Of a stretch of DNA of 64,000 bases, positions 25,726 through 34,900 are shown piece by piece. Under the pieces are notes generated by a model. The model saw only the letters and a list, made by a program, of their open reading frames with translations, searched no databases and had not been told where the DNA came from. This stretch comes from Sorangium cellulosum. GTDB lineage: Bacteria; Myxococcota_A; Polyangia; Polyangiales; Polyangiaceae. Where the stretch lies: the NCBI RefSeq assembly GCF_004135735.1, contig NZ_CP012670.1, forward strand, positions 10,496,501-10,560,500, read 5' to 3'. Position 1 is the first letter of the stretch. Every line of letters begins with the position of its first letter. The position numbers and the translations under genes were made by a program.

Positions 25726-26483
25726 GACAGGGCCTCGGGCGCGGCGCGGCGCGAGGGGGGCGGGGGAGCCGCGCGCTCGGGACCCTCGAAGTGCCGGCGA
25801 TACAGCGAGAGGACGTCGGCCTCGGACAGGCCGGCTGCGCTCGCGACGTGGATCAGCCGGCCCGCCTTCATGATGCCGATCCGGTGGGCGATGCTCGCCA
25901 CGGCGCCGAGATCGTGGGTCACCATCAGCACGGCCGCGCCGCGGTCGCTCTCGCGCCGGATCGCGGCGCACAGCTCGCGGACGGCGCCCGGATCGAGGCC
26001 CGAGGTCGGCTCGTCGAGGAGCAGCGCGCCCGCGCTCCTGGCCTGCGACAGGGCGAGCACCACCTTCTGCCGCATGCCCTTGGAGTAGCCGCCCGCGGGG
26101 CGGTGCGCCGCGCCCTCGGGCAGCCCGGCGGCGACGAGCAGCCGCGAGAGCTCCGCGGGCGAAGGCGCGCGCGCGCCCGAGAGGCCGAGGAAATAGGCGA
26201 GGTTCTCGCAGCCGGTGAGGTGCGGATAGAGCCGCACCTGCTCGGGGACATAGGCGATCTTCCGGCGCGCCCCGATCGGATCGGGCTCCACGTGGGCGCC
26301 CGCCACGTAGGCCGCGCCGGACGAGGGCCTCGTGAAGCCGAGGAAGAGGTTCAGGGTGGTGGTCTTGCCCGCCCCGTTCGGGCCGAGGAGGCAGAAGACC
26401 TCGCCGGCCGGGATCTCGAGATCGAGCGCGTCGAGCGCGGCGGCGCCGCCATAGGACTTCGAGAGCTTCTTTGCAGCAAGCAT
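25722..26483 (-). CDS. ABC transporter ATP-binding protein (DUF3526-linked)
   Basis: The 253-residue ATPase has Walker A GPNGAGKTT (residues 34-42), a Q-loop-region YVPEQVRLYP, the signature YSKGMRQKV (133-141), Walker B ALLLDEP (153-159) followed by TSGLDPG, and the switch His190 in MVTHDL. The YSKGMRQ signature is typical of ATPases serving ABC-2/NosFY-type permeases. It is the first gene of the seven-gene operon, about 40 bp after the -10 of the promoter at 26521-26549, and overlaps the receptor gene by 4 bp. It would power the permease pair encoded at 20653-23576. Confidence 0.9.
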   Translation of the reverse strand: MLAAKKLSKSYGGAAALDALDLEIPAGEVFCLLGPNGAGKTTTLNLFLGFTRPSSGAAYVAGAHVEPDPIGARRKIAYVPEQVRLYPHLTGCENLAYFLGLSGARAPSPAELSRLLVAAGLPEGAAHRPAGGYSKGMRQKVVLALSQARSAGALLLDEPTSGLDPGAVRELCAAIRRESDRGAAVLMVTHDLGAVASIAHRIGIMKAGRLIHVASAAGLSEADVLSLYRRHFEGPERAAPPPPSRRAAPEALS

Positions 26484-26520
26484 GACGGTACGGCCGGGGC
26501 CATCGCCGCCGGCGGCGCAC

Positions 26521-26571
26521 CTTATGCGACCGAAACAACTGGAAGTCAATTGCAAATGTGATGCATTTGCA
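26521..26571 (-). promoter_or_regulatory. Promoter/operator of the transport-AsnB operon (regulon site 4)
   Basis: On the minus strand the palindrome TGCAAATG-N5-CATTTGCA (26551-26571) abuts ATTGACT, whose TTGACT (26544-26549) is a -35 placed 17 bp from CATAAG (26521-26526). GTGC follows, exactly as at 16516-16544. This is the best-formed of the four sites. The symmetry and overlap with the -35 suggest repression by a dimeric regulator, for example a Fur-superfamily metal sensor; the identity of the regulator is inference. Confidence 0.7.
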
Positions 26572-27043
26572 TGTGTGTGACGTCGCCGCTGCGCGGGGGC
26601 GTGCTCGGCGGGCGCAGGGGGCGTATCGCGCCTCGGGAGGCGTTCGCCAGGAGCAGCTCGGCGCGGCGCCATCGGGGACTGGCCCGAAGACCTCGCCGAG
26701 GTCGCGCTCGCCGCGCAGCGCCGCTATCGGGACGCCGCCGAAGCGCGGCTGGCCAGGCGCTGATGCGCGCGGAGACGTCTCGGCGCCTCGTCTCCCCCAG
26801 GACGACGCCGCACGCAGCCTGTTTGCCGGTGCGTCGCGGCGTGTCCGTGCGCTCCGGACGATCGTGTGGGTCAACCCGGGGGGCGAGGGCGACCGCGCCC
26901 GCTCCTGGCTGGACGGCGGCGCTCCGCCCGCGGTCGCCTACCGGCTCCGCGCCGGCACGCCGCGCACGTGATACGGTGCCCGCCGCCGGCGTGGGGGGAA
27001 CGGCGCTTCGCTCGCCTCTGCGCGCCGCAGAGAGGGGGATACC
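26572..27043. other. Intergenic region; possible short gene remnant
   Basis: No intact gene is visible. A plus-strand frame ending at a TGA near 26762 reads GDWPEDLAEVALAAQRRY and looks protein-like over about 30 residues, so it may be the C-terminal remnant of a lost gene. The rest is low complexity. Confidence 0.3.
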
Positions 27044-27769
27044 GTGCGTCTCAAGGACAGGGTGGCGCTCGTCACCGGGGCGAGCAGGGGGATCGGGAGG
27101 GCCAGCGCGCTGGCGCTGAGCCGCGAGGGGGCCGTCGTGGTCGGCGTGGCGCGGACCGGGGCGGATCTGGCGGCGCTCGAGCGGGAGATCCTCGCGGCGG
27201 GCGGCCGCTGCCTGATGATCGAGGCCGACGTCACGCGCGCGGCGTCGGTCGCCGCGTGCGTGGAGCGGGCGGTGAGCGAGCTCGGGCGGATCGACCTCCT
27301 CGTCAACAACGCGGGGATCGGCGGCTACCGGCCGTTCCTCGAGTGGTCCGAGGAGGACTACGACCGCATCATGTCGACGAACGTGAAGGGGACGTGGCTG
27401 TTCTGCCGCGAGGTCATCCCCCACATGCGCCGCCAGGGGGGAGGCCACATCATCAATCTCGCCAGCGTCGCCGGCCTCCAGGGCTATCCGCGCGAGGCCA
27501 TCTACTGTGCGTCGAAGTTCGCGCAGGTCGGGTTGACCCAGGCGCTCGACCGCGAGTTCTGGCAGGAGAACATCAAGGTGAGCGCCGTCTGTCCGGGCGG
27601 CGTCGAGACCCACTTCGCGCTCGGCGACGGCCGCACCGCCGGCTCGGAGCGCCTGCGGGGCTTCTCCACGGCGGAGGACGTGGCCGAGGCCGTCGTGCTC
27701 GCCGCGCTGCCCCGGGAGCGCTCCCGCATCGTGCAGATCGTGATGCGACCGATGAACGAAGCCAGCTAG
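27044..27769 (+). CDS. Short-chain dehydrogenase/reductase (SDR)
   Basis: This 241-residue classical SDR has the cofactor loop TGASRGIG (residues 11-18), ADV at 61-63, NNAG (88-91), and the catalytic Ser141, Tyr154 and Lys158 in the order IINLAS...YCASK. Arg37 after the second strand (VARTG) suggests a preference for NADPH. It probably reduces a carbonyl or oxidises an alcohol; 3-ketoacyl-ACP reductase-like enzymes are the closest type. The start is a GTG at 27044 with GAGAGGGGG upstream. It points away from the metallophore operon and lacks the shared operator, so I do not count it in that regulon. Confidence 0.85.
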   Translation: MRLKDRVALVTGASRGIGRASALALSREGAVVVGVARTGADLAALEREILAAGGRCLMIEADVTRAASVAACVERAVSELGRIDLLVNNAGIGGYRPFLEWSEEDYDRIMSTNVKGTWLFCREVIPHMRRQGGGHIINLASVAGLQGYPREAIYCASKFAQVGLTQALDREFWQENIKVSAVCPGGVETHFALGDGRTAGSERLRGFSTAEDVAEAVVLAALPRERSRIVQIVMRPMNEAS

Positions 27770-28218
27770 AGCGCCGAGCGGGTCGAGGCCACACCGGACC
27801 CCGCGAGGGCGCGTCGCCGCTCGGCGGGCAGCTCGAGCGGCTCTCCCTGGCCCGCGCTTCCCACGACGCGCGCGGGTTCGTCGGACGAGGCACCTCGACG
27901 AAGCGCGAGGACGGGGCTCCAGGCACGTCGACCATCTCCCTCCTGAGATAACCAGCCTCGCTGCGGGCGTCGGCAGGATGGCGGCGCCGGGGCGGGGCCG
28001 GCCCCTCGTCGAATTTGCAGCTCCTGGGTGGAACGCCCGTATTCGACATGACGCGACGTGCCGGACCGCCCCGCTGAGCAGGTGGGGGTCACCGCCGACG
28101 CCTCGCCGCGACCGGGAGCCGGCGCGATGCCCCGGGCATTCTTGTTGCAACCTCCCGCGGCGAGGTGGTGAAGCGCCCTGTCATGCACGCTTCATCGCAA
28201 CCGAAAAAGGAGGGATGT
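27770..28218. other. Intergenic region with no convincing gene
   Basis: Both strands give only low-complexity translations. The last 15 bases contain AAAAAGGAGGG, the strong ribosome-binding site of the next gene. Confidence 0.5.
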
Positions 28219-28572
28219 ATGAGCACTCATCGAACAACGGGTCGCGCTCTCCAGACCGGCTTCGGGCTCGCGCTCGCGGCCGCGTTCGCCCTCGTGAACG
28301 GCTGCGCGGCGATGGACGCGGCCAACGAGGCGGGACAACCGGAGGTCGAGCCGATCGAGGATGCCCAGGGAGCCGTCCTCGATTCGGGGATCTTTCGCTG
28401 TACCATCGGGGGAGGGCAGCCGGGATACCTGATTGTCCAGCCAGATCCCTACTCGACCTGCACTCGGCACGCCGGGTACAGGCCCGGTGCTTCCGGGAAG
28501 TACTGCGTCGGCGGCGCTTGCCCGTCCTGCTGGGTCCTCGCCAGGGATCTCCAGTGCATCCTGCAGAACTAG
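28219..28572 (+). CDS. Cys-rich lipoprotein with one YRC-type module
   Basis: The 117-residue lipoprotein has a signal peptide ending LVNGC and a mature domain with regularly placed Cys: FRC, a Cys pair separated by a Thr/Arg-rich turn, YCVGGACPSC, then LQC. The same Cys pattern occurs twice in the neighbouring product at 28747. No known family is recognised. The start at 28219 follows an AAGGAGGG ribosome-binding site by about 6 bp. It is probably exported and disulfide-bonded. Confidence 0.7.
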   Translation: MSTHRTTGRALQTGFGLALAAAFALVNGCAAMDAANEAGQPEVEPIEDAQGAVLDSGIFRCTIGGGQPGYLIVQPDPYSTCTRHAGYRPGASGKYCVGGACPSCWVLARDLQCILQN

Positions 28573-28746
28573 CGCGCTGGGGACGGGGCGAGGCGGCGGC
28601 CTGACCTGCGCCTGGCCCGTTCGATCCTGCCTCCGGCCCCGGGGTGAGGGGGGACGTCGGGGCCCGCTGCGGCTCGAGGCGATGGCGTCGGGGGGGGCCA
28701 GCGTGGTGTCCGCGTGCCGCGGGTCGACGAACAACGGAGCGAACAT

Positions 28747-29310
28747 ATGAACACTCGTCATCATCCCATGGGGCGCGCACTTCAGGCCGGGGCCGGGCTC
28801 GCGGTCCTCGCCGCGTTCGCCCACATGATCGGCTGTCTCTCGGCCGACCCCGCCGGCGAGCCGGGGCGACGCGCGGGCGCGTCGATCGGAGAGGGGGCGG
28901 AGGCGGTCACGGCGGGTATCTACCGCTGCGCGAGCGGCAGGAGGGGGGAGGGATCGCTGGTCGTCCACCCGAACGGGACCTGCGTCCAGTACACCAGCAA
29001 CCTGGCGGGGGCCTCCGGGCAATACTGCGACGACGACGGCTGCCTGGCGTGCCGGGACCTCAGCCGTCGCATCGGTTGCCTGCTGATCAGCCGGCATGGC
29101 GAGCCGCTCGGGCTCGCTCCAGGGACGCGCCTCTATCGCTGCACCGTCGCAGGGGGGACGATGAACGGGACGCTGGTGATCAGGCCGGACGCGACGTGCA
29201 CCTCGTACGACATACGGCTCGCCGGCGCTTCCGACGAGCATTGCCCCGAAGGCGTCTGCCCGTCGTGCTGGGCCCTCGGCCGCGACCTCGGGTGTCACAT
29301 GACCCCGTGA
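28747..29310 (+). CDS. Cys-rich lipoprotein with two YRC-type modules
   Basis: The 187-residue product is a longer paralogue of the upstream lipoprotein. After a signal peptide ending MIGC it contains two copies of a module of about 55 residues. The first runs from IYRCASG to RRIGCLL and the second from LYRCTVAGG to RDLGCHM. Each has the pattern YRC, a G-x-L-V-x-x-P core, C..Y, LAGAS, a paired C..C group and a final GC. The two genes are 174 bp apart on the same strand and likely arose by duplication. The function is unknown. Confidence 0.7.
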   Translation: MNTRHHPMGRALQAGAGLAVLAAFAHMIGCLSADPAGEPGRRAGASIGEGAEAVTAGIYRCASGRRGEGSLVVHPNGTCVQYTSNLAGASGQYCDDDGCLACRDLSRRIGCLLISRHGEPLGLAPGTRLYRCTVAGGTMNGTLVIRPDATCTSYDIRLAGASDEHCPEGVCPSCWALGRDLGCHMTP

Positions 29311-29415
29311 CCGCCCGTGTCCCGGGCGCCGGCGGGGCGAGCTCGGGGTCCAGGCTCGCGCCGCGGCCGTCGCCCGTGGCCGCGCCGCCGTCGCCGCGCT
29401 CACCGCAGATCGGGC

Positions 29416-29571
29416 TCAGAACGCGCCGACCTCGCCGAGCAGCGTCCCGTTCTCGATCAGGTAGATATGGCCCCCAGGGGTCGACTCGCCCGCGCCCCAG
29501 CGCAGCTCGACGGAGAGCTCGAAGGCGCCGCCGCACCCCGCGCAGCCGCCAGCGCCGCGGCGATCCGGGCC
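29416..29571 (-). pseudogene. C-terminal remnant of an unidentified gene
   Basis: Read on the minus strand, about 50 codons end at a TGA (29416-29418). The translation includes FELSVELRWGAGESTPGG and HIYLIENGTLLGEVGAF, which looks like a real beta-rich C-terminus. There is no start codon before an upstream stop. The family is not recognised. The similarity to coding sequence is judged by eye. Confidence 0.35.
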
Positions 29572-29783
29572 TGAATTCCTACAACCTGTTCAGCGTCGCG
29601 CGCCGTGACCTCGAGCGGCTGCGGGCCTTGCACGTGCGGTATTTCCACGAGCTCCGCCAGATCGTCTCGGACTCGCGCGATCCCGACTGCGTCGCGCTGG
29701 TGGCGATGCTGCTCTTCGAGCTGGGCGCGTCAGGCTCCCTGCGCCGTGGGCCTGCTGCGCCCGGGGGCTCGCTGGGGCGATAG
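29571..29783 (+). pseudogene. C-terminal remnant of an unidentified helical protein
   Basis: The plus-strand frame ending at 29783 reads NSYNLFSVARRDLERLRAL, then RYFHELRQIVSDSRDPD and CVALVAMLLFELG. This is a helical segment typical of the C-terminus of some regulatory proteins in Polyangiaceae. No start or N-terminal domain is present. It begins exactly where the minus-strand remnant ends, suggesting a rearrangement junction. Confidence 0.4.
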
Positions 29784-29905
29784 CGAAGGCGCCGGGCGCG
29801 CTCCGGGTGACATCGATGTCCGTCGGAGCGTGAGTCGGGGTGGTGCGTGAGACAGGAGTGTGGCGGGGATTTCGTCCTGCCGGCGATCGGCGTTACCTTT
29901 CGGAG

Positions 29906-31030
29906 ATGCACCCTGGCACACCGTGGCCCGCGCCGCGCGGGGACACCCCTCGTCGCTTCGAGGCCGTGAGCTCGCCGTCGAAGGGGTTCGGGGTCTCGGC
30001 CATCCTCGTGAGCCTCGCCCTCTTCGCCGGGCTCGCGGGGCTCGCCGCCGTGCTGCCGCCTCGGGCGATGAAGGCGGTCGTGCCCGTCGGCTTCATCGTC
30101 GTCATCGCCATTTACGGCTTCCTCGTCGCGCCCACGCTCCGCGGCAAGAAGGCGGTGCTGGACGTCGATCGCGACCGCCTCCTCGTCGACGAGGGCCGAG
30201 GGGGCGTCTTCGCGCTCCCGGGCGCCTCGCTCGGCCTCTGGCGCATGCCGGGCACCGGGGTCACCCTGGGCACCGTGCTCCACCTGGCGGGCGGCAAGCG
30301 CCCGCTGCGCATCGGCGGCCGCGATCACCGGCCCGGGGCGGCGCACCGCCTGGCCGCGCCCCCCGTCGAGAGCGTCGACGTGGCTCTCCCCGCGGGCGCC
30401 TTCGAGGCGCTGCTCGCCTCGGTGCCCTCGCTGGCCACGGTCCCCGGTCACGCCGCACACGGGCCGCTTCGCGTCTCGCTCATGCCGAACCCTTCCTCGC
30501 TGCGCGGCGGGCTCTCGGCGATGGCGCCCTGGCTCCTCACGATGGCGCTCGTCGGCGTCGTGAGCGTCGCGCTCGGAGCGCTGGGGGTCCTCGACTCGGC
30601 GGCTGGACGGTGGGTGGCGATGCCGCTCACCCTGCTCATCATCGTGGCCGGGCTCGTGACGACGGTCGTGCGCTCATCGCGGCCGCGCCCTGCGCTCGAG
30701 CTCGAGCTGGACCCGCGCGAGCTCCGGCTGCACGACCCGAAGACGGGCCGGCTCCTCGCCGCGGCGCCGCTCGGCGCCGTCTCCGGCACGCGCGGTTTCT
30801 CCCTGTTCCGCATGCGCAGCGGCACGTTCACGTTCGCCGCCCTCGTCCTCCGCGTCCCGGGCCACGGCGACGTGACCCTGGGGGTGCACGACACGCGCTT
30901 CGCGTGGGCCGACGCGGTCCCGCGCCTGCCCGCGCCCCGCTACGTCGTCGGCCCGCCGGACTGGAACGCGGTCGTCGAGTGCTTCGGCCTCCAGCGGCTC
31001 CTCGTCGTGCACGACGACCACGCCGTGTAG
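29906..31030 (+). CDS. Hypothetical membrane protein with four predicted helices
   Basis: The 374-residue protein has two hydrophobic segments near the N-terminus (about residues 30-50 and 56-75). A soluble domain of about 130 residues follows, with a second helix pair (about 205-230 and 235-255) and a C-terminal soluble domain. The two soluble parts have similar beta-rich patterns (VLDVDRDRLLVDEG and LELDPRELRLHD), hinting at an internal duplication of a PH-like fold. The function is unknown. The start at 29906 follows TTTCGGAG. The last codons are included in a 41-bp tandem duplication. Confidence 0.7.
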   Translation: MHPGTPWPAPRGDTPRRFEAVSSPSKGFGVSAILVSLALFAGLAGLAAVLPPRAMKAVVPVGFIVVIAIYGFLVAPTLRGKKAVLDVDRDRLLVDEGRGGVFALPGASLGLWRMPGTGVTLGTVLHLAGGKRPLRIGGRDHRPGAAHRLAAPPVESVDVALPAGAFEALLASVPSLATVPGHAAHGPLRVSLMPNPSSLRGGLSAMAPWLLTMALVGVVSVALGALGVLDSAAGRWVAMPLTLLIIVAGLVTTVVRSSRPRPALELELDPRELRLHDPKTGRLLAAAPLGAVSGTRGFSLFRMRSGTFTFAALVLRVPGHGDVTLGVHDTRFAWADAVPRLPAPRYVVGPPDWNAVVECFGLQRLLVVHDDHAV

Positions 31031-31075
31031 CCTCGCGGCTCCTCGTCGTGCACGACGATCACGCCGTGTAGCATC
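30994..31075. repeat. 41-bp tandem duplication over the gene end
   Basis: Copies at 30994-31034 and 31035-31075 differ at two positions. The first contains the last codons and stop of the membrane protein gene (LLVVHDDHAV-stop); the second repeats them just past the stop. Confidence 0.9.
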
Positions 31076-31147
31076 GCGCGGAGCGATCGCGCGCCAGCGC
31101 GGGAGCTCGGCCCGCCCACGCCGCACCCACCCGGAGGACGACTCGCC

Positions 31148-31966
31148 ATGCGCCGGATCCACCTCTTTGAGCTCGAGGATTTCGACTGGGTTCCACGCGC
31201 CGTCCGCGACGGCGCCACCGATCTCCTCGATCTGGGCTTCACGAAGATCGGCTTCTATGACGGCGTAGCTCCCAGGCTCCTCGCGCTGCTCGAGGCGACC
31301 GGGGCCAGGCGCGTGGTCGACGTCTGCTCGGGCGGAGGGGGCGGCACGCTGCACATGCGCCGCCTCGTGCGCGCGGCGGGCAGCGAGGTCGAGCTCGTGC
31401 TGACGGATCGGAACCCGAGCGAGGCGGGCATGGCGCGCGTCCGCGCGCTCGGGGATGCGCGGACCTCGTACCTGGAGCGGCCGGTCGACGCGATGGCGGG
31501 GCCCGGCGCGGTCGACGGCGCGGCGCTCGACGGCGTGCGCACCATGTCGGGCGCGCTGCACCACTTCCGGCCCGACGAGGTGCGCGCCTTGATCTCGAGC
31601 ATCGTCGCGCAGGGCGCGCCGCTCGCGTTCTTCGACGTGGCGGCGTCGCCGGCGCTCCGGCGGGCGCCCGTCGTGCTCGCGCCGCCCGCGATGGCGATGA
31701 ACATGATCGTGCTCTTCGTGGGCGCGCTCTTCCTCGTCCCGCTGGTGCGCCCGTTCCGCCTGACGCGGGTGCTCCTGACGTACCTCTTGCCGCTGATCCC
31801 GCTGCTGTTCGCCTGGGATGGCACGGTCTCGGCGCTGCGCGCCTACACCGCGGACGAGGTGCTCGCCATCGCGCGCTCCGTGCCCGGCGGCGACCGCTAT
31901 GTGTGGGAGGCGGGCGTCGCGGGATCCGCGCTGTTCCTGACGGGAATGCCGGCGCGCGCGGCGTGA
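31148..31966 (+). CDS. Class I methyltransferase-like protein with a membrane hairpin
   Basis: The 272-residue product has a SAM-binding core: RRVVDVCSGGGGGTLHM (motif I), VELVLTDRNPSE (motif II) and a later ALHHFRPDEV segment. Near residues 175-215 two hydrophobic stretches (MNMIVLFVGALFLVPLV and VLLTYLLPLIPLLFAW) probably form a membrane hairpin, unusual for this fold. It could methylate a lipid or other membrane substrate. It follows the hypothetical membrane protein by 117 bp. The substrate is unknown. Confidence 0.7.
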   Translation: MRRIHLFELEDFDWVPRAVRDGATDLLDLGFTKIGFYDGVAPRLLALLEATGARRVVDVCSGGGGGTLHMRRLVRAAGSEVELVLTDRNPSEAGMARVRALGDARTSYLERPVDAMAGPGAVDGAALDGVRTMSGALHHFRPDEVRALISSIVAQGAPLAFFDVAASPALRRAPVVLAPPAMAMNMIVLFVGALFLVPLVRPFRLTRVLLTYLLPLIPLLFAWDGTVSALRAYTADEVLAIARSVPGGDRYVWEAGVAGSALFLTGMPARAA

Positions 31967-31988
31967 CGAGGGGCGGCCCCGGCGCCGC

Positions 31989-34900
31989 TCACGGCGGCGC
32001 GACGAACGACGCCGGCCCGGCCACCGCGGGCGACGGATCCCGCCGGTACACCTCGAGCAGCGCGCGCCGCTCCTTCGACCACCCGTTCTTCGGCGCCGCC
32101 GCCCGCTCGAGCGCCGCGAGCGCGAGCCGGCGCAGCCGCGGATCGCGGCTCTCGCGCAGCCGCTCCTCGAGGCGCGCCGGATGCACGCAGCCCCGCACGG
32201 CGGCGATGGCGGCGACCATCGCGTCGTGGTGCAGGAGGTCCCGCTCGGCGAGCTCGGCGAGCGCCTCCGAGAGCCCCTTCCAGTCGAGCAGGCGCGCCGC
32301 GAGCGCGAGATACTGAGGCGTCGCCAGCGCGTCCGCCTTCAGCGCGGCCAGCACCCCGTGGCCGACCGCCACGTGATGCGGCGGGGCGTAGGGGCCGAGC
32401 CGCGCCGAGAGCGCCGGCAGGAACGCCACGAGGTGCCGCCGCTCCGGCAAGAGCGCCTCGATCCGCTGGACCACGGCATCGGTCTCGCCCTCCGGCCGCA
32501 TCCGGGCGAGCACGGCGGACAGCGCCTCGGCCGCCTCCTCCGGCGCGGGCGTCCCGAGGTGCGCGAGCAGCCGGCGGAAGAGCGACCGCTGCTCGTCGCG
32601 GAGCGGCAGGTACGCGGCGCGGCGGAGCAGGGCGAGCCGCGCCTCCGGCTCCGCCCGCCCGAGGATCGTGGCGAGCAGGTCCACCACGCGCGCCTCGGCC
32701 GCGGGCGACAGCCGGCCGAGCGGGACGTCCGCGAGCTTCGAGGCCACGATCCAGTCGGGATCGCGCGCGGCGCGCTCGAAGACGGCCCAGGTCTCGGGCC
32801 GCTCCAGGTGGTCCCAGAGCGCGCGGAGCAGCGCGATCCGCACGTCGCGGTGCGTCCCTGGGGCGTCCAGCCGGAGCAGGTCGTGGTAGGCGTCGTCGCC
32901 GCCCACCTCGCCGAGCAGGCGCACCACCTCCTTGGCCACGGTCACCTTCGTGGTCGGCACCGCCCGGAGCTCCGCCAGCACCCGCTCCTGGCGCATGTCG
33001 GCGAACGCCTTCCGGAGCGCGTAGATGGCCCAGCGCGCGCGATCGTCGCCCAGGCACTCGATGAGGACCGGCACGCCCTGGCCGGCGTCGAGCCACGGCA
33101 GGCCCCGGATCGCCATCTCCCGCACGGGCGGCCGCGGATCCGAGGCGAACGGGGTGATCGCCGACGCGTCGGCGTACGCGAGCCGGACCAGCGTGGAGAG
33201 GGCGAACCTGAGCGTGGGGACGTCGCACGTCGCGTCCGCGAGCAGCGCGCGCAGGCCGGCGGCGTACTGCTCCTGCTGCCTCGCCGTCCAGCGGCCGTGG
33301 CCCGCCTCGAAGTCGATCACCCAGTGCGTCCGCCCCGTGGCGAACCGGCCCGTCATCGGCCGGCCCTCCAGCAGCGGGTCGAGCAGGTCCTGGCGCCTGA
33401 GGCTCACGAGCCTGGCCACGGTGTCGATCAGGACGAAGCTCCGGTCCTCGCGCAGGAGCTCGGGCACGAGCCGCGCGAGCCTCGGCCGATCGTGCGCGCG
33501 GAGCAGGGCCAGCGCGCGGCCCGCGACGCCGGCGAAGGGGAGCTCGCGGGCCAGCCGCTCCAGCGCCCCGAGCACCGGCGGCACCGCCGCGAGGCGCTCG
33601 CCGAGGCTCTGCGCGAGCCAGATCACCGCGGCGGCGCGCTCCTTGGTGCACCACAGGTCCACGAGCTGCGCGAGCGCCGGGGCGAGCCGCGCCGCCTCCT
33701 CCCGCGTGAGCCCCTCGCCGAGGCCCAGGGTCGCGATCGCGCCGCGCACCGACAGGAGCCTCGCGAGCCAGCGCGCGCCCCACGCCCCGTCGACGCGGAA
33801 CAGGCGGACCACGAGCCGCTCCACGGCGGCCGCGGTGGCCGGGGACAGGTCCGCCGCGTCGAGCGCGTCCTGCACCACCTGGCCCACGTCCTCCAGGTGC
33901 TCGGGGCCGAACCGGGCCACGGGCAGCGCGGCGAGGGCCTCGATCATCGCGCGCCGCACCGGGTCCTGCTCGAACTTGCGGCCGCGCACGTTCTTGAGGG
34001 CCTCGGCGAGCGCCCCCCGGTCGTGCAGCACGGTCGCGACGAGGAGCCGCTGCGCCTTCGCCCGCTCCTCGCCCTCGGGGTGCCCGAGGAACGGCGCGAG
34101 CGCCGCCCTGGCCTCGGCGAAGCCCAGGAGGCGCGCGTACGCCATCCGCCGGTCCGGCCTGGTGGTGAGCGCGGGGCAGTCGTCGAGGTGCCGCCGCGCC
34201 TCGCGCTCGCGCAGGTCGCGCGGCAAGAAGTCGAGCACCTCGGGCTTGATCGTGCCGTCGGACCCTCTGGCGGCGTACGACCAGCGCTCGAACGCCCGCT
34301 CCCGGGCCGCGATCTCCCCGGGCGACCCGGCGGTCACGTGGCGGAACAGGAACGCGCCGAAGCCACCTCGCTCGCCGGCGAGGAAGGCCCGCAAGACCGC
34401 CTGCCGATCGTCGGCCGCGAGGCGCAGGAACCACCGCACGCCGCGCTTCCCGTCGCCGAGGGCGGCCCAGGCGTGGCGGACGAGGTAATCGAGGCGCTCG
34501 GCGCCGAGCGCGGGCGCGACCTTGTCGAAGCGCGCGACCTCGAAGGCGCCCGGCGGCCGCGCGGGGCGGCCGCCCTCGTGGCGGGCCTTGAGGAGGTCGA
34601 ACGTGTCGCGCGGGCGCGCGCGGACCAGCACGCGGAGGGCGCCGGAGAGGGAGGAGGGCTCTTCGCCGAGCTGGAAGAGGGACTGGACGAGCCGGAGCGC
34701 CGCGTCGGGGGCGCGCCGGGCGAGCGGGGCGAGCAGCGACGCGAGGCGATAACGCTGCCGGACGTCCAGCGCCCGGGAGCGCTCGATCGACGCCTGGAAC
34801 CAGCGCCCCGTGACCGCCGGGTGCCTGTCGGCGAGCCGATCGAGGCACGACGGGCCGCCCGCCTCGTCGATGTCGCGCAGGTGCGCCGACACGAGCGGCT

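Noticed and set aside
25726..26874. N-terminal extension of the TonB receptor
   Set aside because: The upstream part shadows the ABC ATPase. The signal peptide begins at 25725.
27044..27769. SDR as a deoxymugineate-synthase-like reductase of the metallophore pathway
   Set aside because: It faces away, lacks the shared operator and is a common SDR; I kept it outside the locus.
28010..28022. Another regulon site (AATTTGCAG)
   Set aside because: It matches only part of the core, has no palindrome and no promoter layout nearby.
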